Part shown: in pieces, positions 1 to 8,326 of the stretch
Position numbering within the stretch: position 1 is the first letter of the stretch
Layout: each line of letters begins with the position of its first letter
Position numbers and translations under genes: made by a program
The notes under the pieces: model-generated
What the model saw: the letters and a program-made list of their open reading frames with translations, nothing else
Databases searched by the model: none
Told to the model about the DNA's origin: nothing
Assembly (NCBI RefSeq): GCF_002209555.1
Contig: NZ_NJIF01000004.1
Coordinates: forward strand, 434,001-498,000
Direction: 5' to 3'
Origin: Achromobacter insolitus
GTDB lineage: Bacteria > Pseudomonadota > Gammaproteobacteria > Burkholderiales > Burkholderiaceae_B
Length of the DNA: 64,000 nucleotides

Positions 1-218
1 AAGCGGCAGACGACCGCCTCCTACAGACATGGCGAGGATACGACAAACGGGACAGCACTATGCCAGCCAGCCCCGCCTGCCAACGTGTCGACGAATCGAC
101 CGGCATCATGGTGAGAATCCCGCCCACAGCGCCGCACGCCCTTAGAGGAAATCTATAAAGTTGAGTGAGAAAAAAATCCTGTTTCCTGGCTTATGCCACC
201 CGGGCTTGCCACCTGCGC
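1..218. other. Left-edge region with no confident gene
   Basis: The plus-strand frame entered at base 3 stays open from the window edge to a stop at 156-158, about 51 codons. It could be the tail of a gene that begins outside the window. The translated tail has no motif I recognise. The remaining bases up to the thioesterase stop codon show no RNA gene or repeat. I do not assign a function. Confidence 0.25.
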
Positions 219-731
219 TCACCGCTGTTGTCGCAGCCGCTTAAAGGTCAGCGTTGTAAGAGCGCAGACTTTAGATATCCCTTGATTTACCACATAAACC
301 TGAGCGCTAAGGAACGCGACCGCCTGACCGTTACCCACCACATGAGCAACGCATCGTATGGTGTCTCCGACCGCAGGAATAAGAAAGGAAGTTTTGAACT
401 CAAGCGTGGTCATACTGTCGGACTCTTCTCCCACCCGCTCATCAAGCAGGCTAAGAGCCGCATAGCCCGCGGTGGCGTCCGCTACCATTCCAACAATCCC
501 GCCCTGCACGGCGCCACGGTGATGCAGCAAAGTCGGAGCAATGTCAGCAGACGCTTGACAACGCCCACGAGAAATATCTTCCAGGCGTAAACCGATATGG
601 CGATAGGCCGGTTCTTCGGCAAACTGTTGAGCAAGATGCCGTATCCTGTCTATATGCAGCTCTGGATGCGCGCCCGCAATTTCGATCATGGAGAAGCTCT
701 TCCTAACGATGGGCCTCCTAGTATCTTGCAC
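219..731 (-). CDS. PaaI-family hotdog-fold thioesterase
   Basis: This 170-residue protein matches the hotdog acyl-CoA thioesterase group, which hydrolyses acyl-CoA or aryl-CoA thioesters in the cytoplasm. The central part has the usual pattern: a short HRGAVQGG segment (the HGG-like motif that starts the long helix, around residues 69-76), then AxxAGYAAL, then a LEFKTSFLIPAVGD strand region. The N-terminal 15 residues could be an over-long start, since a second Met (SMIEIAG) follows at residue 15. There is no operon partner, because the upstream 440 bases look degraded. The substrate is unknown. Base composition is lower in G+C than in the genes after 5.3 kb. Confidence 0.8.
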   Translation of the reverse strand: MQDTRRPIVRKSFSMIEIAGAHPELHIDRIRHLAQQFAEEPAYRHIGLRLEDISRGRCQASADIAPTLLHHRGAVQGGIVGMVADATAGYAALSLLDERVGEESDSMTTLEFKTSFLIPAVGDTIRCVAHVVGNGQAVAFLSAQVYVVNQGISKVCALTTLTFKRLRQQR

Positions 732-1172
732 TTTCCTGGGGCTGTATTGAACGCTATTGCAGCTTGCTCCATGGCTGCTCGCCCCAGCGGCAATGCAAGA
801 CCTTTGGGCGAAGCGATGGCTGGACAGAAGGAATTTCCGTTCGCTCAGCAGGTGGCGGTTGCTTGCCCCGCTTCCGTCGCCAGCCTAATGGGCGCCGCGG
901 GCGGCACATTGAAGCTGCGAAAGTTCACTCGCCGAGGACCAGTCGCCGTACAACTCTGGCAAGCTCTCCAGCAGACCCCACCTGACGGCAGCACAAGAGG
1001 GATGCGCGGGTTCCATACGAGCAGAGGGCGTCAGTATCACCGAAGCAGTTCGGCAGGCTAGCCTTCCTCTGCTTTGATAAGATCAACCCTGTTCGTAAGA
1101 ATAGTCCTCACCGCCCAGCTGAACCGCGGTCACGCCCTTACAACTCCCATTTACAGAACCGCGCAAGCCAAC
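732..1172. other. Gene-poor, possibly degraded stretch
   Basis: This gap between the thioesterase and the acetyltransferase has no confident gene on either strand. One plus-strand frame ending at 1077 gives a short helix-turn-helix-like phrase (AEGVSITEAVRQ), which could be a remnant of a regulator or recombinase, but there is no start, ribosome-binding site or full domain. An open frame that begins inside the thioesterase and runs to 1061 has no domain and looks spurious. Confidence 0.4.
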
Positions 1173-1625
1173 ATGACAGATCTCACCTATCGTCCCGCGA
1201 AGCCCGACGACGTGGACTTATGCATTCAAATTAGAGGTAGAACCAGAGAGAACGCCTTCTCTGAAGAAGACCTGCGTGCCTTAGGAATCACTGCAGAGAC
1301 GTGGAGGACCGGCATCGAACAAGGCGATGCCCCCGGCTTTGTCGCTTGTGCGAATGGGCAGATGATCGGCTACTGTTTTGGCGATCGTGAAACCGGAGAA
1401 ATCACGGTACTTGCCCTGCTCCCTGCATACGAGGGGCTCGGTATTGGGAAAACTCTATTGAGTCTGATGACTAAAGAGCTTATGCGTCTGGGCTTCAAGC
1501 GCTTGTTCTTGGCTTGCTCAAGTGACGCGAACGTTCGCTCCTACGGTTTCTATAGGCATTTAGGCTGGATGGCCACAGGGGAACGGGATGAGTCCGGGGA
1601 TGAGATCTTGGAGATCACCCTTTAG
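1173..1625 (+). CDS. GNAT-family N-acetyltransferase
   Basis: This 150-residue protein is a single GNAT domain that transfers an acetyl group from acetyl-CoA to an amine. The acetyl-CoA pyrophosphate loop is visible as the LPAYEGLGIGKTLL segment (the R/Q-x-x-G-x-G/A signature with a modified first position), and the C-terminal part has the usual RSYGFYRHLGW hydrophobic wedge followed by the EILEITL strand. I chose the ATG at 1173 because the family begins with a TDLTYRPAKPDD-like strand; a longer frame to 1074 adds 33 residues with no family match. The target amine is unknown. The Nudix gene follows 22 bases after the stop, so the two may be cotranscribed. Confidence 0.85.
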   Translation: MTDLTYRPAKPDDVDLCIQIRGRTRENAFSEEDLRALGITAETWRTGIEQGDAPGFVACANGQMIGYCFGDRETGEITVLALLPAYEGLGIGKTLLSLMTKELMRLGFKRLFLACSSDANVRSYGFYRHLGWMATGERDESGDEILEITL

Positions 1626-1647
1626 AGTAAATTTCGTGTCAATCGCT

Positions 1648-2100
1648 ATGAGAGCTCAATTGGATCAAACAAAAGACGGCCAGGCATCGAGGGAACCGCG
1701 GTTAGGCTGCGGCGCAGCAGTCGTTAACGATGGAAGACTGCTCCTCATACATCGTCGTCGGGAACCTGAAGCGGACCATTGGGGATTGCCTGGTGGGAAG
1801 GTGGACTGGTTAGAGCCGGTCGAGCATGCAATACGACGAGAAATACGGGAAGAATTAGGAATTTCTCTTGGCGAATTGCATTTACTTTGCGTAGTCGATC
1901 AGATCGATCCGAGCCGAGCCACGCATTGGGCAGCACCGGTATTTTTGACGCTGCAATTCGAAGGCACTCCTGCCCTGATAGAACCAGATAAGCACGCTGC
2001 CTGGGGCTGGTTTGCACTTGACCGTCTGCCTGAGCCTTTGACTATGGCGACTCGCACCGCGGCGCTTCATTTGCGCCAACGTTTTGCCTCGGCACATTAG
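1648..2100 (+). CDS. Nudix hydrolase
   Basis: This 150-residue protein has a complete Nudix box at residues 50-72: G50, E56, then R64-E65-I66-R67-E68-E69-L70-G71-I72, which fits Gx5Ex7REUxEExGU and supplies the metal-binding glutamates. The fold hydrolyses nucleoside diphosphate-linked compounds in the cytoplasm. The WGLPGGKVDWLE context resembles the MutT/ADP-ribose pyrophosphatase group, and the exact substrate cannot be read. I took the ATG at 1648, but an in-frame GTG at 1636 is also possible. It lies 22 bases after the GNAT gene, in the same direction. Confidence 0.9.
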   Translation: MRAQLDQTKDGQASREPRLGCGAAVVNDGRLLLIHRRREPEADHWGLPGGKVDWLEPVEHAIRREIREELGISLGELHLLCVVDQIDPSRATHWAAPVFLTLQFEGTPALIEPDKHAAWGWFALDRLPEPLTMATRTAALHLRQRFASAH

Positions 2101-2196
2101 CCTCACTGCGCCTTGATGGCGCGCAGCCTCGGCCGTCGGCCAACTCCGGCGCAAAACGATTGCGGCCGCGTTTGCTTGCTGCAGATGGACAGAGGT

Positions 2197-3099
2197 TCAC
2201 CTGAATGAAGCTTTTACTGGAAACAGGTTTTCCGTCATGTAGTCGACGAACGCCCGCACTCTGGGCAGCACTTGTCGATTAGATGGCCATAGCACCCAGA
2301 AAGTGCTCGATGCGCCCGCCCATTCATCCAGCACAGTAGCAAGTGTATTGCTATCGACGGCAGATTGAACGGCGAAATCTGGTAGACAGGCAATGCCATG
2401 GCCTTGAATCGCCATATGCAGCAGAGTTTCCACATGGTTACTCGTCATGCTTGCCACGGGGCGAAAGTCGATATCCCTGTGATCGCGGCGCAGCGGCCAT
2501 TTCTCTGTCAAGCCAGTACTTGGGAAGCGATGGAGGAGACAGGCGTGCTGCGTCAGATCGTCAGGGTGCGTCGGAGTTCCATGGCGCTTGAAGTATGCAG
2601 GCGCCCCTACACAGACGAACCGACTGGCGCCCAAACGCTTGCTCATCAACCGGGAATCGCTTAGCTCGCCAGTGCGGACTACTGCGTCGAAGCCTTCGTC
2701 TATGACATCCACGAGCCGGTCACTGAAATCCAGGTCAAGCTCAATCTGCGGGTAGAGATGAGCGAAGTTCGACAGCACGGGCAGCATGAGCCCACTGACC
2801 AACGGCAGACTAATTCGTAAGCGGCCTTGTGGGCCGTACGTGGTGCTGGTCAGCTCACTCTCGGCGGCAGCAACTTCAGCGAGGATTCGGCGGCAACGAT
2901 CAAGGAATAAGCCGCCCTCCATGGTCAGACTCACGCTACGGGTGCTGCGCTGAAAGAGTCTCACGTTCAGCTTTTCCTCCAAACGCGCCACTGCTTTGCT
3001 GACCGCCGATGCGGAGATTCCCAATCGACGGCCGGCCGCCACAAAACTGCGCAACTCTGCTACCCGGACAAAGATCGCCATCCCACTAAGGCTGTCCAT
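2197..3099 (-). CDS. LysR-family transcriptional regulator
   Basis: This 300-residue protein has the normal LysR length and layout. An N-terminal winged helix-turn-helix (residues about 1-60, with the ASAVSKAVARLEEKL recognition segment) is followed by a periplasmic-binding-like effector domain starting near residue 88. The CrgA/DsdC-like subgroup is suggested by MDSLSGMAIFVRVAELRSF at the start. It is divergent from the DHA2 transporter at 3271 with a 171-base gap. LysR regulators usually control a divergent neighbour and themselves, so the transporter is its likely target. The effector is unknown. Confidence 0.93.
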   Translation of the reverse strand: MDSLSGMAIFVRVAELRSFVAAGRRLGISASAVSKAVARLEEKLNVRLFQRSTRSVSLTMEGGLFLDRCRRILAEVAAAESELTSTTYGPQGRLRISLPLVSGLMLPVLSNFAHLYPQIELDLDFSDRLVDVIDEGFDAVVRTGELSDSRLMSKRLGASRFVCVGAPAYFKRHGTPTHPDDLTQHACLLHRFPSTGLTEKWPLRRDHRDIDFRPVASMTSNHVETLLHMAIQGHGIACLPDFAVQSAVDSNTLATVLDEWAGASSTFWVLWPSNRQVLPRVRAFVDYMTENLFPVKASFR

Positions 3100-3126
3100 T
3101 TTCGACTCCTATTCCTGAGCAAACTG

Positions 3127-3141
3127 TCACTTTACTAGTGA
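3127..3141. promoter_or_regulatory. Candidate LysR operator
   Basis: TCACT-N5-AGTGA is an exact inverted repeat inside the lysR/transporter divergent gap, 28 bases from the lysR start. Its position and symmetry suit a LysR half-site pair, but no promoter elements were assigned. Confidence 0.4.
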
Positions 3142-3270
3142 TTATCCGCCTATTTTTCTCGCAATAGATCCAAATTAGCATCAATAGGAAGCTGACAGAT
3201 CGCTGCTCTTCCTTAAAAGACACAGATTGCAGATGTCTCTTGCCCCCTTTGCGCAGATCATTCAATTCCG

Positions 3271-4803
3271 ATGACCGACATGAGCACACCTCTTAGAGAA
3301 TCGATAAGGCCGAGAACTCCACTGATCGTGACAGGCTGCCTGACGGCGGCGGTCATTCCACTGAGCATTGCAGGCCCCGCGGTAGTCGTCCCGTCAATAA
3401 ATCAGGCCCTTGGCGGCAGCGCGGCCGAGCTCACCTGGATCATCAACGCCTACATACTCACCTACGGCAGCGCCACCCTAGCTGCGGGCAGCCTGGCTGA
3501 CACTTATGGACGCAAACGCGTCTGGTTGACCGGCATGCTGTTGTTTGCAGTTGTGTCCGCGGCAATTCCATTCATGCCCTCAGTGCTCTGGATTGACATC
3601 CTTCGCTTGGTCCAAGGATTGGGAGCTGCTGCAGCATTCGGGGGGGGCATGGCCGCGCTTACACAAGAATTCGACGGCCACGCCCGAACTCGCGTATTTA
3701 GCTTGATTGGCACGACCTTCGGTGTGGGTGCGGCCTTCGGTCCGTTTCTGGCCGGACTGCTGATCGACACCATGGGTTGGCAATGGGTTTTCCTAATGCC
3801 AGCCTTGGTCGCCCTGCTCGCCTCTACCTTCATTGCGTTGTGTGCCCGCGAAACGCGGGACCCCTCCGCTGCCGGATTGGATTGGGCAGGCGCCATAACC
3901 TTCACGCTCGGGCTGGCCGTCCTCACCTACGCCATCGTTCTCGCACCCGAAAAGGGCTGGAGTCATGCTTCAGTTTTGGCAGCCTTGATAAGCGCCGGGT
4001 TGATACTCGCCCTCTTCGTAGCCATTGAGCTACGGCATGACCAGCCTATGCTCGACCTTTCTCTATTCGCCAGTGCGAAATTTATTGGAGTACAGGTACT
4101 GGCTGTTGCCCCAGCCTACTCATACATTGTGTTGCTCATCATGCTGCCCTCGAGATTCATTGGAATGGAAGGCCGCACCGCGTTAGAAGCAGGCCAGATG
4201 ATGATTTCACTGTCGATTCCGCTACTGGTCGTGCCCGTCCTTGCCGGGCGGCTCGCGCGCACTGTTAATGTCGGCGTGCTATCGAGCATCGGCCTCCTTA
4301 TTGCTGGGGCGGGTTTGGTTTGGCTGGGCCACACCGTTAACGGCGAAACCATAAGCAGTCGCCTACTTGCAATGGCCGTGATTGGGGTGGGTATTGGCTT
4401 ACCCTGGGGCCTAATGGATGGCCTTGCAGTAAGCGTCGCACCCAAAGAGAGAGCCGGCATGGCTGCGGGCATCTTCAATGCAGTGCGCCTTGCGGGGGAT
4501 GGGATAGCGATCGCGGTGGTCGGGGCAAGTTTTTCCGCCACGATTCTCTCCGATCTAACCGCAACAGCAAGCCAAGCCACGTCCACCCAATTAGGCACCG
4601 CAAACCTAGTGGAGGCTGCGAACCGCCTCGCCATGAGTGATCTGCAAAATGCGCTTTCCACTGCTCCGATGCTGGACCGAACTTTTCTGCTGCAGACCTA
4701 CGAGCGTGCGTTTCAGTTCCAGCTTTTCGCGCTCGCCGCAGCAGCAATGGGAACCGCGATAGTCATTTTCTTGTTGCTTGCAAAGGTAAAAGCGCAGAAT
4801 TGA
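3271..4803 (+). CDS. DHA2-type (14-helix) MFS drug transporter
   Basis: This 510-residue membrane protein is the right length for the 14-helix DHA2 drug:proton antiporter family (EmrB/SmvA-like). The family motifs are visible: the loop 2-3 motif GSLADTYGRKRVWLTG near residues 77-93, and the motif C region GTTFGVGAAFGPFLAGLLID near residues 148-167. Such pumps export cationic or amphipathic toxic compounds across the inner membrane. An in-frame second Met (residue 4) could also be the start. The divergent LysR at 2197-3099 is the probable regulator. No membrane-fusion or outer-membrane partner lies next to it. Codon use has more A/T in third positions than genes after 5.3 kb. Confidence 0.9.
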   Translation: MTDMSTPLRESIRPRTPLIVTGCLTAAVIPLSIAGPAVVVPSINQALGGSAAELTWIINAYILTYGSATLAAGSLADTYGRKRVWLTGMLLFAVVSAAIPFMPSVLWIDILRLVQGLGAAAAFGGGMAALTQEFDGHARTRVFSLIGTTFGVGAAFGPFLAGLLIDTMGWQWVFLMPALVALLASTFIALCARETRDPSAAGLDWAGAITFTLGLAVLTYAIVLAPEKGWSHASVLAALISAGLILALFVAIELRHDQPMLDLSLFASAKFIGVQVLAVAPAYSYIVLLIMLPSRFIGMEGRTALEAGQMMISLSIPLLVVPVLAGRLARTVNVGVLSSIGLLIAGAGLVWLGHTVNGETISSRLLAMAVIGVGIGLPWGLMDGLAVSVAPKERAGMAAGIFNAVRLAGDGIAIAVVGASFSATILSDLTATASQATSTQLGTANLVEAANRLAMSDLQNALSTAPMLDRTFLLQTYERAFQFQLFALAAAAMGTAIVIFLLLAKVKAQN

Positions 4804-5002
4804 CGGCGACCGCGCTGTTGCGCGTCGATGCAAGCACCGCGAAATTGTGACCAGCAGGCCGATGATGCTTACGATTACGCCGGACGCGCAAACCTATAGA
4901 CAGCGCACACACTGCGACTGGCGCAGGGGGGTGTAGAGCGCGAGCGCGACTGAGTAAATTTAAAAATGCGGAAGTTTCTTTAAAAATCCACATTACGAAA
5001 AG

Positions 5003-5033
5003 AAAAAAGGCACTTCGCTTGCGCGTAAGTGCC
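5003..5033 (-). terminator. Rho-independent terminator of tRNA-His
   Basis: On the minus strand, GGCACTT and AAGTGCC form a 7-base-pair stem around an 11-base loop (5009-5033). A run of six T (5003-5008) follows. It sits about 20 bases past the 3' end of tRNA-His and fits an intrinsic terminator for that transcript. Confidence 0.85.
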
Positions 5034-5052
5034 TGATTTCATTTGAATTCTG

Positions 5053-5129
5053 TGGGGTGGCTGATGGGACTCGAACCCACGACAACCGGAATCACAATCC
5101 GGGACTCTACCAACTGAGCTACAGCCACC
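5053..5129 (-). tRNA. tRNA-His (anticodon GUG)
   Basis: The minus strand folds as a 77-base cloverleaf with an encoded CCA end. The anticodon loop reads TTGTGAT, giving GUG, and the extra 5' G (G-1) opposite the C73 discriminator is the histidine identity feature. D loop (AGCTCAGTTGGTAGAG) and T loop (GGGTTCGAGTCCC) are standard. Its 3' end faces the less GC-rich 1-5 kb stretch. Confidence 0.97.
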
Positions 5130-5312
5130 TCTGATACTGCTTTTCTTCTTGCCGAACCGCTTTTGAAAGAAGCTCAACAACGAAGAGGCCGAATTCTAGC
5201 ACGTTTTTTTGAGGATGTGAAAGTGGCTCTCGCCTTTGCCACTTGCCAGCGCCGGCCGCCTTGCTATCCTTCGGCATTAATCATCATCGGAGGCCGCTCT
5301 TACGCCATCGCT

Positions 5313-6770
5313 ATGGACCGCATACACGCAATCTTGATCGATTACTGGCCCCACCTGGTATTTGCCATCAGCATCGTGGCCGGGACTGGCGCGGCGGTGC
5401 ACGCCGCGATGACCAAACAGGACGTGCGGGCGGCCATTGGCTGGGTAGGGGTGGCGCTGTTTTCACCGCTGTTCGGCGCCCTCTTCTATTTCGTGGCGGG
5501 CATCAACCGGATCCGCAAGACGCGGCTGTCGCAGCAGCGCGACGAAGCAATGGTGGTGGATGCGGAGCAGGTCGAGACCGCGCCCGTGGACGTGGCGCCG
5601 ATCTCGGGCCAGCAGTTTGCCTCGCTGAAGGTGCTGGGCGACCGCGTCAGCCGGTTCCGCCTGCTGGGCGGCAACGCCGTGCAGCCGCTGGCCGGCGGCG
5701 ACGAGGCCTACCCCGCGATGCTGCAGGCTATCCGGGACGCGCGCCATGCGGTCGCAATGCAGAGCTATATCTTCGATAACGATGCCATCGGACGCGAGAT
5801 GGCGCAGGCGCTGATCGAGGCGCGCGCGCGTGGGGTCGAAGTCCGAGTCCTGATCGACGCCATCGGCTCAAAGTATTCGCGCCCGCCCATCGTGCGCATG
5901 CTGTCGCGCGCCGGCGTGCCTGTGGCGCGTTTCATGACCAATCCGCTGGGCGTGCTGCGCATGCCCTACGCCAATCTGCGCAGCCACCGCAAAGTGCTGG
6001 TGGTTGACGGACGGGTGGGCTTTACCGGCGGCATGAACGTGCGCGCGGCGTTCGTCAGCGCGCTGGCAGGCGATGGCACCAACCGCGATACGCACTTCCG
6101 CGTCGAGGGACCGATCGTCACGCAGCTGATGTCGGTGTTTGCGCACGACTGGAATTTCACCACGCACGAATCGCTGCCCGCCCGCCCCTGGTTCGATCCC
6201 GAAGCCTTGCCGCCCACGGGCGATGTGCCGATGCGCTGCGTGCCCTCGGGTCCGGACCGCGCCCTGGGCAGCACGCATAACATGTTGCTGGGCGCGCTGG
6301 CGGTGGCGCAGCGCCACGTGCGTATCCAGTCGCCCTACTTCCTGCCCGACCAGACGCTGATCGGCGCCCTGGCTACCGCTGCGCGGCGCGGCGTGGTGGT
6401 GGACATCGTGATTCCGGGCAAGAACAATCTGCGGCTGGTGGACTATGCAATGACCGCGCAGCTGGACCAGGTGGTGCGCACGGGCTGCCGAGTCTGGCGT
6501 TCGCATGGGGCGTTCGACCATTCCAAGCTGATGACGGTGGACGACGCCTGGGCGTATGTTGGATCGTCCAACCTGGACCCGCGCAGCCTGCGGCTGAATT
6601 TCGAGCTGGACACCGAAATCTACGACCCAGGCGTAGCCCGCTGGATTGGCGCCCGCGTGGACGCGCTGGTCGCGCAAGGCCGGCGCGAAACGCTGGAGAA
6701 CCTGCTGCGCGCGCCGTTTGCCAAGCGCTTGCGTAACAAGGTGATCTGGCTGGCTACGCCGTATCTGTAG
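5313..6770 (+). CDS. Cardiolipin synthase / phospholipase D-family protein
   Basis: This 485-residue protein has two N-terminal membrane helices (about residues 12-30 and 41-64) followed by two PLD domains with HKD motifs: H225-R-K-x4-D (SHRKVLVVDGRVGFTGG) and H403-S-K-x4-D (DHSKLMTVDDAWAYVGSSN). This is the layout of bacterial cardiolipin synthases, which join two phosphatidylglycerol molecules in the inner membrane. I chose the ATG at 5313 because it starts the first membrane helix; the frame runs open upstream to 5163 but that part has no family character. It stands alone, between tRNA-His and a convergent thioesterase gene. Confidence 0.9.
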   Translation: MDRIHAILIDYWPHLVFAISIVAGTGAAVHAAMTKQDVRAAIGWVGVALFSPLFGALFYFVAGINRIRKTRLSQQRDEAMVVDAEQVETAPVDVAPISGQQFASLKVLGDRVSRFRLLGGNAVQPLAGGDEAYPAMLQAIRDARHAVAMQSYIFDNDAIGREMAQALIEARARGVEVRVLIDAIGSKYSRPPIVRMLSRAGVPVARFMTNPLGVLRMPYANLRSHRKVLVVDGRVGFTGGMNVRAAFVSALAGDGTNRDTHFRVEGPIVTQLMSVFAHDWNFTTHESLPARPWFDPEALPPTGDVPMRCVPSGPDRALGSTHNMLLGALAVAQRHVRIQSPYFLPDQTLIGALATAARRGVVVDIVIPGKNNLRLVDYAMTAQLDQVVRTGCRVWRSHGAFDHSKLMTVDDAWAYVGSSNLDPRSLRLNFELDTEIYDPGVARWIGARVDALVAQGRRETLENLLRAPFAKRLRNKVIWLATPYL

Positions 6771-6782
6771 CCAGCGCAAGGC

Positions 6783-7211
6783 TTAGCCGTCCGAGGCCGG
6801 CGCCGGCGCGGCGCGCACCGCGAACACGGCATTGGCCTTGAGCATGACGCGGCCTTCGACCTGCAGCAGGCAGGTGGCGTAGATCAGGCGCCGCCCCTGC
6901 TTGTCGATACGGACGTGCGCTTCAAGCCAATCTCCTGGCTTGACTGGGTTCAGGTACTCGACCGACATCTGCACCGTGACAACCGAGGCCTGTGCCTGCT
7001 CTGCAATGGTATGGCCGAGCGCACTGTCGGCCAGCGTGGCCAACAAACCTCCGTGGGCAATGGCATGCATATTGGTGTGCGCCTGCGCCACACGCATGGC
7101 CAGGACGCAATCGGCATCGCGCTTGTAAAGCGCGCCAAGCTCGGCCAAATGTTCCATGAACGGGCTGCTGGGGCGCCAGGGCGCAAAACCGGAAGGAATG
7201 GAGTTTGTCAT
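6783..7211 (-). CDS. PaaI-family thioesterase
   Basis: This 142-residue hotdog-fold protein carries the HAIAHGGLLATLADSALG segment, in which the HGG turn and the following D of the long helix form the active site of PaaI-type acyl-CoA thioesterases. The C-terminal half continues with VEYLNPVKPGDWLEAHV, also typical. I chose the ATG at 7211; an open extension to 7436 would run into the divergent dehydrogenase gene and has no family match. It is convergent with the cardiolipin-synthase gene (12 bases between stops) and divergent from the dehydrogenase at 7372. The substrate is unknown. Confidence 0.88.
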   Translation of the reverse strand: MTNSIPSGFAPWRPSSPFMEHLAELGALYKRDADCVLAMRVAQAHTNMHAIAHGGLLATLADSALGHTIAEQAQASVVTVQMSVEYLNPVKPGDWLEAHVRIDKQGRRLIYATCLLQVEGRVMLKANAVFAVRAAPAPASDG

Positions 7212-7371
7212 GCTCAGGCCTGGTTTTTTCACGCGGAAGAGTTCGAGTATCGCAAAGAAGGCAGCCGTCGACACGACTTCCGGCGCAGCTTTGATCGCGG
7301 CGCGGACAATGCGCAAGTCAGAGTAAGATTTACGCCATAACAAACACCCTACATGGCAGGAGCAGTGGAAG

Positions 7372-8244
7372 ATGGCAAAAGTCGGCATGGTTGGTATTGG
7401 CCTCATGGGCCACGGCATTGCGAGCAATCTGGTCAAGCATGGTCATACGCTGACCGTGCTGGAGCATCCGGGCAACCAGCCCCTGGACGCGCTGAAGGCC
7501 GCCGGCGCGACCAGCGTGGCCGACGGCGCCACGTTGGCGGGCCAGTCTGATGTGATCATCCTGTGCGTCACCGGCAGCCCGCAGGTCGAAGCCGTGCTGC
7601 TGTCCGAAGGCGGCGTGCTGGCGGGCCTGCGGCCCGGCACGGTCATCATCGACTGCTCGACGGCAATTCCCTCGTCCACCGTGAAGGTGGCGGAGGCCGT
7701 GGCGGATGCCGGCGGCCGTTTCCTGGATGCGCCCATGACGCGCACGCCCAAGGAAGCCGCCGAAGGCCGGCTGAACCTGCTGGTGGGTGGAGACGCCGCC
7801 TTGTTCGAGGAGTGCAAGCCGCTGCTGGCCTGCTTTGCCGAGAACATCACGCATGCCGGCCCGATCGGCGCCGGTCACCGCATGAAGCTGCTGCACAACT
7901 ACGTGTCGCTGGGCGTGGTTGCGCTGCTGTCGGAAGCGGCGGCCTGCGCACTGCGCGCCGAGATCGATCCCGCGGTGTTCGCCGACGTGCTGACCAAGGG
8001 CGGCGGCGGCGGCGTGGCGCTGGAGCGCATCAAGCCGTACCTGCTGGAACAGGATCCATCGTCGCTGCGGTTCTTCATGTCGAACGCGCAGAAGGACCTG
8101 TCCTACTACAACACCATGGCCGCGGAAACGGGCGCCGTGCGCGAAATCGGCGCGGCCGTGCAGCACACCTTCGACCAGGCTGTCACGCAGGGCGGTGGCG
8201 ACCGCTATGTGCCTGAGCTGGTGTCGCTGCTGAAGGACCGCTAG
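7372..8244 (+). CDS. NAD(P)-binding beta-hydroxyacid dehydrogenase
   Basis: This 290-residue protein belongs to the 3-hydroxyisobutyrate dehydrogenase / tartronate semialdehyde reductase family. It shows the N-terminal nucleotide motif GIGLMG at residues 8-13, the substrate segment DCSTAIPSS, and the catalytic segment GHRMKLLHN with Lys172 and the following Asn. These enzymes interconvert a beta-hydroxyacid and its semialdehyde in the cytoplasm. Length is normal. The exact substrate is not fixed by these motifs. It stands alone, divergent from a thioesterase, and a strong hairpin follows. Confidence 0.9.
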   Translation: MAKVGMVGIGLMGHGIASNLVKHGHTLTVLEHPGNQPLDALKAAGATSVADGATLAGQSDVIILCVTGSPQVEAVLLSEGGVLAGLRPGTVIIDCSTAIPSSTVKVAEAVADAGGRFLDAPMTRTPKEAAEGRLNLLVGGDAALFEECKPLLACFAENITHAGPIGAGHRMKLLHNYVSLGVVALLSEAAACALRAEIDPAVFADVLTKGGGGGVALERIKPYLLEQDPSSLRFFMSNAQKDLSYYNTMAAETGAVREIGAAVQHTFDQAVTQGGGDRYVPELVSLLKDR

Positions 8245-8282
8245 AGCGGCCCGCCTGCCATCGCGGCCCGAACGACGGACGC

Positions 8283-8318
8283 GATGGCAAACCCGGCAAA
8301 CGGCGCCGGTTTGCCATC
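8283..8318. terminator. Bidirectional hairpin terminator
   Basis: GATGGCAAACC (8283-8293) and GGTTTGCCATC (8308-8318) form a perfect 11-base-pair stem with a 14-base loop. It lies between the convergent dehydrogenase and MFS genes. No clear T-run follows on either side, so it may need Rho or act mainly as an mRNA end stabiliser. Confidence 0.65.
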
Positions 8319-8326
8319 AGCGCAGT

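Noticed and set aside
597-1061. 154-codon plus-strand frame running out of the thioesterase
   Set aside because: Its first third is antisense to the thioesterase and the rest has no domain, no ribosome-binding site and poor codon pattern.
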